47,970 nucleotides of DNA from assembly GCA_017537245.1 (NCBI GenBank), contig JAFYLD010000044.1, forward strand, positions 1-47,970, written 5' to 3'. Shown here piece after piece: positions 33,073-41,586 of this stretch; position 1 is the first letter of the stretch; every line of letters starts with the position of its first letter. This stretch comes from Clostridia bacterium. Its GTDB lineage: Bacteria; Bacillota; Clostridia; Oscillospirales; Acutalibacteraceae. The notes under the pieces are model-generated. The model made no database searches. It saw only the letters and a program-made list of their open reading frames with translations, and had not been told where the DNA came from. Both the position numbers and the translations under genes were made by a program.

Positions 33073-34662
33073 TTAGTTTTTACTGAAATCTTCAAGAATA
33101 AGACCTTCGTTTTTATCGAGCGCCCAGTTGATATTCCACTCACTTGTAAATATAAGAAGGTTATTGCCCTTAAAGTCCTGTACCCATTTGGTATCTGAAG
33201 TAAGGTTGAGTTTTGAAACGTCAATGTCTTCATTACCAATCCAACGAATAAATTGATAAGGCATATTTGTGCGAATAACGTCAACGTTATATTCATTTTT
33301 AAGTCTGTGCTCAAGAACTTCGAACTGAAGTACACCAACAACACCTACGATAACGCGTTCCATACCGGTATTTGGATCGTGGAAGATTTGTATAGCGCCT
33401 TCTTGAGCAATCTGTTCAACGCCTTTTACAAACTGCTTACGCTTTAGGCTATCTTTGTGTTCGATAACTGCAAAATGTTCGGGCGCAAAGGTTGGTATGC
33501 CTTCAAACTCTACTTTGTGCTTGATTTCACATACGGTATCGCCAATAGAGAAGATGCCTGGGTCAAACACACCGATAATATCGCCGGCATAAGCCTCGTT
33601 AACAATTTGACGGCTGTCAGCCATAAGTTGCTGTGGTTGAGAAAGACGAAGCGATCTTCCGCCTTGAACGTGATAGTATTCCTTATCACGCTCAAATTTA
33701 CCCGAGCATATACGCATAAAGGTCATACGGTCGCGGTGAGCCTTGTTCATATTTGCTTGAATCTTAAATACAAATGCCGAGAACTTTTCGCTCTCTGGAA
33801 TAACTTCGCCTTCTTTTGTGTTACGAGCAAGTGGAGCGGTAGTCATTTTGAGAAAGTTTTCAAGGAATGGTTCTACACCAAAGTTTGTGAGTGCCGAACC
33901 AAAGAAAACAGGGGTAAGCTTACCGCAACGAACTTGGTCGAGGTCAAAGTCAAAGCTTGCGCCGTCGAGAAGCTCGATTTGGTCAACAAGGTCGCGACGA
34001 GAATATTCGCCGATAAGTTCGTCTAATTTTTCGGTATCGGTAATATCGCACTCGATAGCCTCTAATCTATCTTGACCACGATGGAATTCGTTAAAGGTCA
34101 TAATTTGACGGCGTTCGCGGTCAAATACACCCTTAAAATCAACACCGCAACCAATAGGCCAGTTGATAGGGTAGGTGCCTATACCAAACTCTTTTTCAAG
34201 CTGGTCGAGCAGTTCAAATGGATCGCGCGCGTCGCGGTCGAGCTTGTTGATAAACGTAAAAATAGGAATATTGCGCATAGCAGTAACCTTAAATAGTTTA
34301 CGTGTTTGAGGCTCAATACCTTTTGCCGCGTCAATAACCATTACTACGCTATCGGCTGCCATAAGAGTACGATAGGTGTCCTCCGAGAAGTCTTGGTGAC
34401 CAGGGGTATCTAGTATATTGATGCAATATCCGTCATACTCAAACTGCATTACCGATGACGTAATAGAAATACCACGTTGTTTTTCAAGTTCCATCCAGTC
34501 GGATACAGCGTGTTTGGTGGTGGCTTTACCCTTAACGGAACCCGCGGTTTGAATAGCGCCTCCGTATAAAAGTAATTTTTCTGTAAGAGTTGTTTTACCA
34601 GCGTCAGGGTGCGAAATAATCGCAAAGGTTCTTCGGCGGTTAATTTCTTGTTTTAAGTCCAC
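33073..34662 (-). CDS. prfC: peptide chain release factor 3
   Basis: GTPase that recycles RF1/RF2 after termination. The 529 residues have the RF3 length and motifs: SHPDAGKTTLTEKLLLYGGA (P-loop), LDTPGHQDFSEDTYRTLMA (G3) and FINKLDRDARDPFELLDQLE (G4), then the translational barrel and C-terminal domains with MERVIVGVVGVLQFEVLEHR. GGGAGTAATACTG precedes the ATG. It is first in a two-gene unit with the SDR. Confidence 0.95.
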   Translation of the reverse strand: MDLKQEINRRRTFAIISHPDAGKTTLTEKLLLYGGAIQTAGSVKGKATTKHAVSDWMELEKQRGISITSSVMQFEYDGYCINILDTPGHQDFSEDTYRTLMAADSVVMVIDAAKGIEPQTRKLFKVTAMRNIPIFTFINKLDRDARDPFELLDQLEKEFGIGTYPINWPIGCGVDFKGVFDRERRQIMTFNEFHRGQDRLEAIECDITDTEKLDELIGEYSRRDLVDQIELLDGASFDFDLDQVRCGKLTPVFFGSALTNFGVEPFLENFLKMTTAPLARNTKEGEVIPESEKFSAFVFKIQANMNKAHRDRMTFMRICSGKFERDKEYYHVQGGRSLRLSQPQQLMADSRQIVNEAYAGDIIGVFDPGIFSIGDTVCEIKHKVEFEGIPTFAPEHFAVIEHKDSLKRKQFVKGVEQIAQEGAIQIFHDPNTGMERVIVGVVGVLQFEVLEHRLKNEYNVDVIRTNMPYQFIRWIGNEDIDVSKLNLTSDTKWVQDFKGNNLLIFTSEWNINWALDKNEGLILEDFSKN

Positions 34663-34698
34663 AGTATTACTCCCTAAAATTAATTCTATATCTTATAA

Positions 34699-34727
34699 AG
34701 TTTACCACAAAACATAAAATGTATCAA
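34699..34727 (-). promoter_or_regulatory. promoter of prfC
   Basis: Minus strand TTGATA (34727-34722), 17-bp spacer, TAAACT (34704-34699). It diverges from the promoter at 34751. Confidence 0.65.
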
Positions 34728-34750
34728 GAAAAAATTTTTTGAAAAAAGAC

Positions 34751-34779
34751 TTTACTTTTGAAAATCAATGGTTTATAAT
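34751..34779 (+). promoter_or_regulatory. promoter of the sortase-type surface protein gene
   Basis: TTTACT (34751-34756), 17-bp spacer, TATAAT (34774-34779), followed by TTGGAGG and the ATG at 34828. Confidence 0.75.
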
Positions 34780-34827
34780 AATACACGTATAGTTGTATTT
34801 TATAAAATACATTTGGAGGTTTTTAAA

Positions 34828-35388
34828 ATGAAAAAGTTAATCGCATTAGTTCTTAGCATTGTTATGATTTGCTGCCTTTCTGTAACCGCTTTTGCAGCAG
34901 AAAGCCCAGAAGCTACTGAAAAAGTTACCGTTACAATTAGAAAGGCTGATGTTGTAGATCCTGCAGGTAAGGTTGACACAGAGTACACTTATGACGTAGG
35001 CACAACAATCACACTTAAAGCAGACGCTAAGTATGGTACATTTAATAGCTGGAGCATTTACAAAGAATCTGCTACTCCTGCAACTGGTATGGTTACATTA
35101 AACGTAGCTAAGGCTGCTGGTGCTAAATACGTTGAAGCTGTTGCTGGTACCGATTACGAAATCGTTAAGGGTAGCCTTACAACAAGTGAAATAACAATTA
35201 AGCTCAACGCAGAAGTTATCGTTTGCGGTAACTACAACAACGTTATCACCGCTCCTGGCGCAGCTAGCAACGCAGACGATTCTGCTAACGCTCCTGCAAC
35301 TGGTGATATGACATTTGTTTACGCAGCATTTGTTATGGTTGCTTGCGCAGCATTTGCTTTTGGTGTAAAGAAAGTTTACTCAAAGTAA
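34828..35388 (+). CDS. secreted surface protein with APATGD sorting signal
   Basis: About 186 residues. It has a signal peptide (MKKLIALVLSIVMICCLSVT, cleavage near FAA-ES), a beta-rich domain (TEKVTVTIRKADVV, YTYDVGTTITLKADAKYGTF), and a C-terminal sorting signal: NAPATGDMT, a hydrophobic helix (FVYAAFVMVACAAFAFGV) and the basic end KKVYSK. This resembles the [NSA]PxTG-type signals of clostridial sortases. No sortase gene is in the window. TTGGAGG fixes the start; earlier in-frame ATGs sit on the promoter. Strong promoter and terminator suggest good expression. The ligand is unknown. Confidence 0.8.
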   Translation: MKKLIALVLSIVMICCLSVTAFAAESPEATEKVTVTIRKADVVDPAGKVDTEYTYDVGTTITLKADAKYGTFNSWSIYKESATPATGMVTLNVAKAAGAKYVEAVAGTDYEIVKGSLTTSEITIKLNAEVIVCGNYNNVITAPGAASNADDSANAPATGDMTFVYAAFVMVACAAFAFGVKKVYSK

Positions 35389-35403
35389 TTTAAAAGTTTA
35401 TTA

Positions 35404-35437
35404 AAGAAGGTGTTATAAAACACCTTCTTTTTTTATG
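35404..35437 (+). terminator. terminator of the surface protein gene
   Basis: AAAGAAGGTGTT-ATAA-AACACCTTCTTTTTTT: a 12-bp stem with a long T-run. Confidence 0.92.
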
Positions 35438-35445
35438 CTAAAATT

Positions 35446-35477
35446 AAACCCGCTAAACCTTTTGGCTTAGCGGGTTT
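35446..35477 (-). terminator. terminator of the Gld-like ABC operon
   Basis: AAACCCGCTAA and TTAGCGGGTTT around a 10-nt loop; on the minus strand the stem ends in a T-rich stretch. It lies just after the DUF4340 stop. Confidence 0.8.
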
Positions 35478-35483
35478 GTCATT

Positions 35484-37112
35484 TTATTTTACTGCGTCTG
35501 CAGCTATTTGAGTAAAGTTTCTAACCATCTTTTGATATGATGAAGCGGCGATTTTGCCTATTTGTTCACCATTTATGCTGAATTGATACTCAATTGCGCT
35601 TATCGCATAGAATTTAATTTCGCTCGATTTTTCGGAATTAAATTTAATTGTTAGTGTTGATTCTGCATCTATTGTTGGTTCTTCAACCGTAAAACCGGTG
35701 CATCTAGTATCAACAAAGCTTTCGTAGAAGTTTTGGAATATGCCAATTTCTATTGCTTGACCATTAACCTTAGAAAAGAAGGTTTTAACTCCTGTCGCGT
35801 CCTCAGTGTATGAAAGTTCAAACTTAACTTTTTCTTCGCCGTTAACAAGCTCGATGCTTGCAATGTCGCTCATAGAATTCATGAAAGGCTGTTTGTAATA
35901 GAAATCTTCAGGTTTAAGTGATAAGAAAGCAAATGAATCAGCAGTTACTTTTCTAATCATTGTAGCGCCATCATAGATTACTGCGCAGAATTCTTCGTCA
36001 ACGATCGAAAATTTGAATGATTTGCTTTCGCCGTTAATTGTCATTGTAACAATTGCATCAGGCTCGTCAAGACCGAATTTTTTGAGTGTCTCAGCGTTTG
36101 TGTCTATTGCAAAGTTACCGGCAACATTAATTGTCTTAGAGAACAGAGTAAGCAATGATGAAACGTTCTCTTTTTGCGCTGACATATTCTTTGGAGTAGT
36201 AACAAGATAAGGTACAATTTCTGCGCTGTCGGTTTTTTCATTGTTGTTTACAAAAGTAATAGTTTCTGGGAACAACGTACCGGAAAGAGTAAGTGTATCA
36301 AAATATCCGTAAGAACCATCTGCTAATTTGTTTGCCGACGTATCGGTTTCGAACATTGTTGCAGGAATAGATGTTTTATCGGTAAGATCGATTGGCTCAA
36401 ATATAAAGCTTGAAAGTTCGTTTGTAGGAACAACGTAGATCTTATCTTCGCCATCTTTTGCGAAATAATATCCCAAACCGTCTGGTGATTTATCGGCTAC
36501 CACAAATCCAAAGTCACCATTTTTAGGGTCAGTAACCTTTACTGTGATAAGAGGCTTGTTAAAACCACACTCCTCTTTATTCTTTTTAGTAACCTCAAGC
36601 TTAGCAGAAATGCTAGCAGCGTTAGTTATAATCTCTTCTACGGCGGTAGAACTTAACTTAGAAATATCGATATCATCGACTGACCAATATTTTTTGGTTT
36701 GAGTTTTTCCATCGTCGTTTGTAGATGTGATTTGTTTAGTAGTAAATTTATACGTGCCTGTGTCGTTTTTAATTTCGACAGCGGTAAACGTGCTTGCGTC
36801 TTTGTCGATAAGAGGAATATCTTCAAAAACGGCTTCGCTAACCACGTTGCCATCGTCTATAACCTCTACGTTATCTTCAATAATAACTGTACCAACAATA
36901 ATAGCGGCTACCGCAACGCAAGCAACAATAATGGTAATAATCTTACTTAAGTTTTTGCTTTTTGCCTTTTTGCTGTCCTTGTGTTCGGTTGGAGCAGAGA
37001 ATACGGTGCTTTCGCTATCGTCAACGTTTTTTTCATTTTCCTCGCTGATGTTTTCATCAGCGAGGTCGGTATCTAAAATTTTATCTTGATTATTTTCGAA
37101 AAGATCACTCAT
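35484..37112 (-). CDS. DUF4340 domain protein of a Gld-like ABC system
   Basis: About 542 residues: an acidic cytoplasmic N-terminus, one transmembrane helix (IITIIVACVAVAAIIVGTVI), and a large extracytoplasmic region with repeated DUF4340-type beta units (TFTAVEIKNDTGTYKFT, YYFAKDGEDKIYVV, IASIELVNGEEKVKFELSY). I place the start at the ATG at 37112, which overlaps the gldG stop as ATGA; the upstream extension to 37190 runs through coding sequence of gldG. It is the last gene of the ABC operon. Family function is unknown beyond association with GldG systems. Confidence 0.85.
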   Translation of the reverse strand: MSDLFENNQDKILDTDLADENISEENEKNVDDSESTVFSAPTEHKDSKKAKSKNLSKIITIIVACVAVAAIIVGTVIIEDNVEVIDDGNVVSEAVFEDIPLIDKDASTFTAVEIKNDTGTYKFTTKQITSTNDDGKTQTKKYWSVDDIDISKLSSTAVEEIITNAASISAKLEVTKKNKEECGFNKPLITVKVTDPKNGDFGFVVADKSPDGLGYYFAKDGEDKIYVVPTNELSSFIFEPIDLTDKTSIPATMFETDTSANKLADGSYGYFDTLTLSGTLFPETITFVNNNEKTDSAEIVPYLVTTPKNMSAQKENVSSLLTLFSKTINVAGNFAIDTNAETLKKFGLDEPDAIVTMTINGESKSFKFSIVDEEFCAVIYDGATMIRKVTADSFAFLSLKPEDFYYKQPFMNSMSDIASIELVNGEEKVKFELSYTEDATGVKTFFSKVNGQAIEIGIFQNFYESFVDTRCTGFTVEEPTIDAESTLTIKFNSEKSSEIKFYAISAIEYQFSINGEQIGKIAASSYQKMVRNFTQIAADAVK

Positions 37113-38815
37113 CGCGCGTTTCTTCTCCTTACAAATATTACGACACCTAGCGCAATAACAAGTATTGGAAGTATAATTACAAATATCCAATTCAATGTAT
37201 CGCCAGTAGCCTCGTCGGCAATAAAGCTTTCGTTCTTGATGAACTTAGAGGTAAAGGTTATCGATGTGTTTGTTACGTGCGCTGCGCGGTCTGAAACGGC
37301 CATAACGATGTTTTGGTTACAAAGTGCGGCGTAGGATGCCCATGTTGACTGAATATACTCAACGCTAGCAAATGCCATAACGTAGCTAGTTACGGTCTTG
37401 CCGTCGGCGTCACGACCTGTTTCTACAGATTGTATAACGGTGTCAAATTGTTGCTTTTTGGCGTCTTCGGCAGGTTTCCACTCTTTATTTAATCCAACAG
37501 GAGCAATAACTGCGGTTGTTGAAGTTCTCATCAAAGCGGTAGCTACACGAGCGGTAGTAACAGGGTTGCAAACCTTCATAGGCACGTTGTAGTCGGTAAT
37601 AGCGCCTTGACCGATGTTTTCGGTAATTTTATCATTTTCTAGAGCAACAGGGAAAGTACCAAGTGTGGTCTTGATTTCTGCAAATGCGTTCGATTCGTTG
37701 GTTTCAAAGATGATACCTTCTTCTGCAGAAATACCCCATTGTTTCAAGAAACCGTAAAGGTTTGGTAGATATGGACTAGCGGCATCTGCAAAGAAGATAA
37801 GACCTTTACCAAGTTTACCGTTGTTGTCTAAGAATTCAGAAATAACGGTAAGTTCTTCTGGTAGGAAGTCGATTGTTGGAGCAGAGATGATAATTGCATC
37901 ACAATCGTCAGGGATTTTTGCTAGAGTAGGCGATTTGATTTCTGCAATTTCGTAGTTGTTTGCTGTAAGAATATCTACGTACGCCGAAGTGTATGGTTTT
38001 GTGCTATGGCCTGAGATAATAACAACCTTCTTGCTCTCGGTACTGGTAACGTACGCGATAGCGCTTGTAAGTGAACTTTCAAGTTTGTTTGCGTTTATTG
38101 TATAAGAGGTACCATAGTAAGAAGTAGTGCCTTCTGACAATGCGTAAACGTCTTCGAAGGTTAAAATCTTTACTCGTTCGTTGCCGTTAATGGTAGCGTC
38201 AACAACTATATCGCCATACAAGAACTCATAGTCTGGGAAATCTTGTGTTAGCTTATTAAATGCAGGTTCTTGTGGATCAAGATAGGTTACGTTAACTTTT
38301 TCGTTATATTCGCCATATTTGTCGATGAGGTTTAAGGTTTGTTCAAAATAGCCCATCAAATCGTCGTATTCAGCCTGGCTAGCAACCGAGATGCCGAAGA
38401 GGTTTGAAGCATAGTAGTAAAGATAATTTGTGTAAGTATCTCTGTCCTTGCTACCTACGATTGTAATGTTAACTTCATTGTCGAGCTTCTCGATAAACTC
38501 GATGTTTTCTTCGGTCATAGAGTACTGTGCGTTTTCGGTCATATCGATTTCAAGGTGATAACGTTCAGAAAGAACGCTCATTAACACGTTGAATGCGATA
38601 AGAACAGCAAGTACGATAGAGGTGATAATAAGTGAATAACCACCGCGCTTTAGCAAAGCTTGGTTTCTAATCTTACCACTTCTGAAGAATTTTGTAATAT
38701 TTTTAAAGAAACATGCAACAGATGATATAAGCTTTGACGCTTCCTTTTCTTCTGTTTCGATAATTTCCTCAGCGGAGGTTTCAATTATTATTTCTTTTTC
38801 TTTTTTGTTTTTCAT
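37109..38815 (-). CDS. GldG-family ABC auxiliary protein
   Basis: 568 residues: cytoplasmic start, a transmembrane helix (GGYSLIITSIVLAVLIAFNVLM), an extracytoplasmic domain with NVTYLDPQEPAFNKLTQ and a Rossmann-like part (KKVVIISGHSTKPYT, DCDAIIISAPTIDFLPEE), and a C-terminal helix (FVIILPILVIALGVVIFV) ending in Arg-rich residues. This architecture matches GldG/DUF4350-like proteins. In gliding Bacteroidetes GldA-F-G form an ABC complex; in Clostridia the role is not known. It follows the permease by 14 bases with GGAGGTAAAA upstream. Confidence 0.87.
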   Translation of the reverse strand: MKNKKEKEIIIETSAEEIIETEEKEASKLISSVACFFKNITKFFRSGKIRNQALLKRGGYSLIITSIVLAVLIAFNVLMSVLSERYHLEIDMTENAQYSMTEENIEFIEKLDNEVNITIVGSKDRDTYTNYLYYYASNLFGISVASQAEYDDLMGYFEQTLNLIDKYGEYNEKVNVTYLDPQEPAFNKLTQDFPDYEFLYGDIVVDATINGNERVKILTFEDVYALSEGTTSYYGTSYTINANKLESSLTSAIAYVTSTESKKVVIISGHSTKPYTSAYVDILTANNYEIAEIKSPTLAKIPDDCDAIIISAPTIDFLPEELTVISEFLDNNGKLGKGLIFFADAASPYLPNLYGFLKQWGISAEEGIIFETNESNAFAEIKTTLGTFPVALENDKITENIGQGAITDYNVPMKVCNPVTTARVATALMRTSTTAVIAPVGLNKEWKPAEDAKKQQFDTVIQSVETGRDADGKTVTSYVMAFASVEYIQSTWASYAALCNQNIVMAVSDRAAHVTNTSITFTSKFIKNESFIADEATGDTLNWIFVIILPILVIALGVVIFVRRRNAR

Positions 38816-38829
38816 AATTTTTTACCTCC

Positions 38830-39597
38830 TTATGACCATCTTCTCTTCTCGAGTGAACGTTCGGTCAAGAATATAAACGCGATTATTATGCTTACAAAGT
38901 AAACTATATCTTTAATTGCGAGTGTCTGTTGACCAAAGCTTGCGAGAACGCTTCTAAAGTCCATACCGTTTAGGAAGTCTACGATTATTTGTAAGAATCC
39001 TGACCAAATTTTTTCAAGGACAGGAGTGCTTTCGCTTGTAGTTGGAACAGTGATGAATGAAGCGAATGAACTCGAGAACATTATGAATAGATTTGAAATT
39101 AAAGTAAAGATAATTGCGGTAATTGGGCTTTCGGTAAGTGATGAAATAAACATACCTACTGCAATTAGCGCAGCGCCAAAAAGAATAGTACCTATAAGCG
39201 CGTACAAGAAGTAAGAAATAGGAACTTTAATGTCACCTTGTGAAGAAACTATCATTTGGAAAATAATTGTAGGAATAAATGCCATTGCATACAAAGCGAA
39301 AGCTGCAAAGAATTTACCCAAAACTATTTTTATTAGCTTAACAGGAGCGGTAAATAATACCTGGTCGGTCTTGGTACGACGTTCTTCACTGAATAGACGC
39401 ATTGTCATAACAGGAATAACAAAGAACAAAAGACCAATGTCTGATAAGAAGAATATAACCTTTCCTACGTAAGGAACACCACTTGAATAGTAGTCAACAA
39501 AGGCAAGGCTTAAAAAGAAATAGAATACTGCAAGAATTACAAAGCCTAGTGGGTTTGTAAAGTATGATTTAAACTCTCTTTTAAATATAGCGCGCAT
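38830..39597 (-). CDS. ABC-2 type permease (GldF-like)
   Basis: 255 residues with six transmembrane helices, typical of ABC-2 permeases: MRAIFKREFKSYFTNPLGFV at the start, then VMTMRLFSEERRTKTDQVLFT, which is well conserved in GldF/NosY-type permeases. The ATG overlaps the ATPase stop by one base (TAATG). It forms the membrane part of the ABC complex with the ATPase upstream. Confidence 0.92.
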   Translation of the reverse strand: MRAIFKREFKSYFTNPLGFVILAVFYFFLSLAFVDYYSSGVPYVGKVIFFLSDIGLLFFVIPVMTMRLFSEERRTKTDQVLFTAPVKLIKIVLGKFFAAFALYAMAFIPTIIFQMIVSSQGDIKVPISYFLYALIGTILFGAALIAVGMFISSLTESPITAIIFTLISNLFIMFSSSFASFITVPTTSESTPVLEKIWSGFLQIIVDFLNGMDFRSVLASFGQQTLAIKDIVYFVSIIIAFIFLTERSLEKRRWS

Positions 39598-40658
39598 TAT
39601 TCTTCATCCTCCTTTGTATCGATTTCATCAACTATTTCAATAACAAAACTAGAACTGTCTTCATTAGCTGCTGGTTTAGCTGCAGAATCTTCGTCAAGAC
39701 CAAGCATCTTACGCGCAGCGTCGTTGCTGGTAGCTTGTGTAAGTTTTAAGAAGATTTGTTCAAGGGTGAGACGACTGCTTGTAAGAGATAGTAGTGTCTT
39801 TTTGCGTTCTGCAATTCGGCTATAAACGCCTGCACGAACGTCAGCGCCTTCTTCTGGTATAATTTCAAAGTCGTAAGAACCTTGTTCTTTTTTGCCAAGG
39901 CAAACAACGTTTTGAACACCCTTAACCGACTTAAGAGCTGCAAGCATATCGCGTTCGTCACAAATTACACGCGCAACGATAGAGTGGTCAGTAGAAAGCT
40001 TTTTAGAAAGATTTTCTTGTAGGTCGTCGGCGATGATTTCACCATAGTTGATAATGATGATACGGTCACAAACTGCCTGAATTTCAGAAAGAATGTGTGA
40101 CGACAATATAATTGTGTGGTTTTTACCAAGACGGCTAATAAGATTACGAATTTCGATAATCTGTTGTGGGTCAAGACCAACGGTAGGTTCGTCAAGGATT
40201 AGCACGTCAGGGTTGCCGATAAGCGCTTGAGCAAAACCAACACGTTGACGATAACCTTTTGAAAGGTTTTTGATAAGACGATTTTGAACGTGGTCAATTC
40301 TCACTAGTCGCATAATTTCGTCTATGTGTGGTTTCTTTGGGAACTTAACCTTTTTAAGGTCATACACAAAGTTAAGATATTCGCGCACCTTCATGTCGGT
40401 ATAAAGAGGTGGCAATTCTGGCAAGTAGCCAATACGGCGTTTTGCCTGTTCAGGGTTTTCAGCAACATCAAAGCCGTCAACAGTAACTTTACCTTGTGTT
40501 AGTGAAAGATAGCCTGTAAGTATGTTCATAATGGTAGATTTACCAGCACCGTTTGGTCCAAGGAAGCCTACGATTTCGCCCTTTTGAATTGAAAAGTTAA
40601 CGTTTTCAACCGCGAGGTATGTACCATACCTTTTACTAAGGCCTGTAACTTCAATCAT
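39597..40658 (-). CDS. ABC transporter ATP-binding protein (GldA-like)
   Basis: 353-residue ATPase. Walker A GFLGPNGAGKST, Q-loop region RIGYLPELPPLYTDM, signature LSKGYRQRVGFAQAL, Walker B VLILDEPTVGLDP and the switch His in LSSHIL are all present. After the ATPase core (about 1-225) there is a C-terminal domain and an unusually acidic tail (SSSFVIEIVDEIDTKEDEE). First gene of the four-gene operon, with AAGGAGAAG before the ATG. No convincing promoter was found in the AT-rich upstream region. Confidence 0.93.
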   Translation of the reverse strand: MIEVTGLSKRYGTYLAVENVNFSIQKGEIVGFLGPNGAGKSTIMNILTGYLSLTQGKVTVDGFDVAENPEQAKRRIGYLPELPPLYTDMKVREYLNFVYDLKKVKFPKKPHIDEIMRLVRIDHVQNRLIKNLSKGYRQRVGFAQALIGNPDVLILDEPTVGLDPQQIIEIRNLISRLGKNHTIILSSHILSEIQAVCDRIIIINYGEIIADDLQENLSKKLSTDHSIVARVICDERDMLAALKSVKGVQNVVCLGKKEQGSYDFEIIPEEGADVRAGVYSRIAERKKTLLSLTSSRLTLEQIFLKLTQATSNDAARKMLGLDEDSAAKPAANEDSSSFVIEIVDEIDTKEDEE

Positions 40659-40790
40659 TTTTACTTCTCCTTTATATTAAGCTTTTGCAAAAAATGTTTA
40701 CAGTTTATCTTACCAAACAAATTCACGGAATTTGTAAATAAAATGTAAAAATAATTATATATAATTATATAACTATAATGCAACTAGTGT

Positions 40791-40838
40791 ATTATACAAT
40801 AAAACTGTATAATATTCAAGAAAAAAATTATACAGTTT
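40791..40838. repeat. TGTATAAT inverted repeats, operator-like
   Basis: AAACTGTATAAT (40802-40813) is exactly inverted as ATTATACAGTTT (40827-40838). A third half-site ATTATACA lies at 40791-40798. The region is very AT-rich, lies 50 bp before the LCP-like gene, and could bind a dimeric regulator. The protein is unknown. Confidence 0.5.
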
Positions 40839-40887
40839 GATAAGTTTGTTGTGTGAATTTTTGGCAATACTATATCGGGTGATTTTT

Positions 40888-41493
40888 TTGAAGAAAATAA
40901 TTAAACGAATACTTATAAGTTTTATGTGCGGCGCGCTATTTTTTGGCGTGGTGTACGGCTATCTTTATTACAACCTAAACAAGAAAATTTTAAACGCAGA
41001 TGAAAAGAATTTTGAAACAGAATATCGCTATCTTCCCGATAGCGAAGGCATCGGATTTTTGCTGCCTGATAGTAGCGCGATTTTGGTGTATCTAAATTTT
41101 AAAGAAAACTGCATAAACGTAGTAAATATCGAGGTTTACGATAAAAATAACGATGTGTATCACGGTTATACAATGGACTATACGGTAGAGGTAGACGAGC
41201 AACTTATTGGTGGCATAGTTGACCGCGTCGGAGGGGTTAACGTAAGCGTCGGCGGAGAGACCTATCGCTACACAGGATCGCAGGTCGAAGAGCTTATAAA
41301 AACCGTACCAAACGGCAGCGTTAAATCACAAATAATATCAGAAATATTTAAACAAATTTCAAAAAATGGATTCACACGAGAAAATTTTGTTTATATACTT
41401 CAAAATGCAAAAACAAATTTGTCTATACTTGACTGTATAAATTGGCTGGGATTTATCGACCAAATTCGCAAAAATATTGTTTTTGTTGAGTAA
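40888..41493 (+). CDS. membrane protein with LCP-like domain, divergent
   Basis: About 201 residues: an N-terminal transmembrane segment (ILISFMCGALFFGVVYGYLY) and an extracellular domain reminiscent of LytR-CpsA-Psr proteins: YTVEVDEQLIGGIVDRVGGVNVSVGG, then YTGSQVEELIKT and a helical end. The usual LCP Arg/Asp active-site pattern (LLGxDxR) is replaced by IGFLLPDSSAILVYL, so ligase activity is doubtful. The start is likely TTG at 40888 after GGGTG; no good site supports the upstream in-frame codon at 40837. Function unknown. Confidence 0.6.
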   Translation: MKKIIKRILISFMCGALFFGVVYGYLYYNLNKKILNADEKNFETEYRYLPDSEGIGFLLPDSSAILVYLNFKENCINVVNIEVYDKNNDVYHGYTMDYTVEVDEQLIGGIVDRVGGVNVSVGGETYRYTGSQVEELIKTVPNGSVKSQIISEIFKQISKNGFTRENFVYILQNAKTNLSILDCINWLGFIDQIRKNIVFVE

Positions 41494-41520
41494 AAAAGAG
41501 TATCAAATAGGGCGCATTGG

Positions 41521-41549
41521 TTGACATTTTAAAATCAGTAATATATAAT
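41521..41549 (+). promoter_or_regulatory. consensus promoter of type III glutamine synthetase
   Basis: TTGACA (41521-41526), 17-bp spacer, TATAAT (41544-41549). The predicted start near 41556 lies after the ATG at 41554, which excludes that ATG as the translation start. Confidence 0.85.
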
Positions 41550-41586
41550 ATTTATGATTATATACTTTCATCTTGGAGGGACCAGT

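Noticed and set aside
33457..34296. Plus-strand frames opposite prfC
   Set aside because: They are shadows of a clearly recognised release factor 3 gene and have no start signals.
37113..37190. N-terminal extension of the DUF4340 protein
   Set aside because: The added residues are out-of-frame coding sequence of the gldG end; the ATG at 37112 forms a normal ATGA overlap.
41554..41586. ATG at 41554 as the start of glutamine synthetase
   Set aside because: It lies 5 bases after the -10 box, before the predicted transcription start, and has no ribosome-binding site; GTG 41587 follows GGAGGG.
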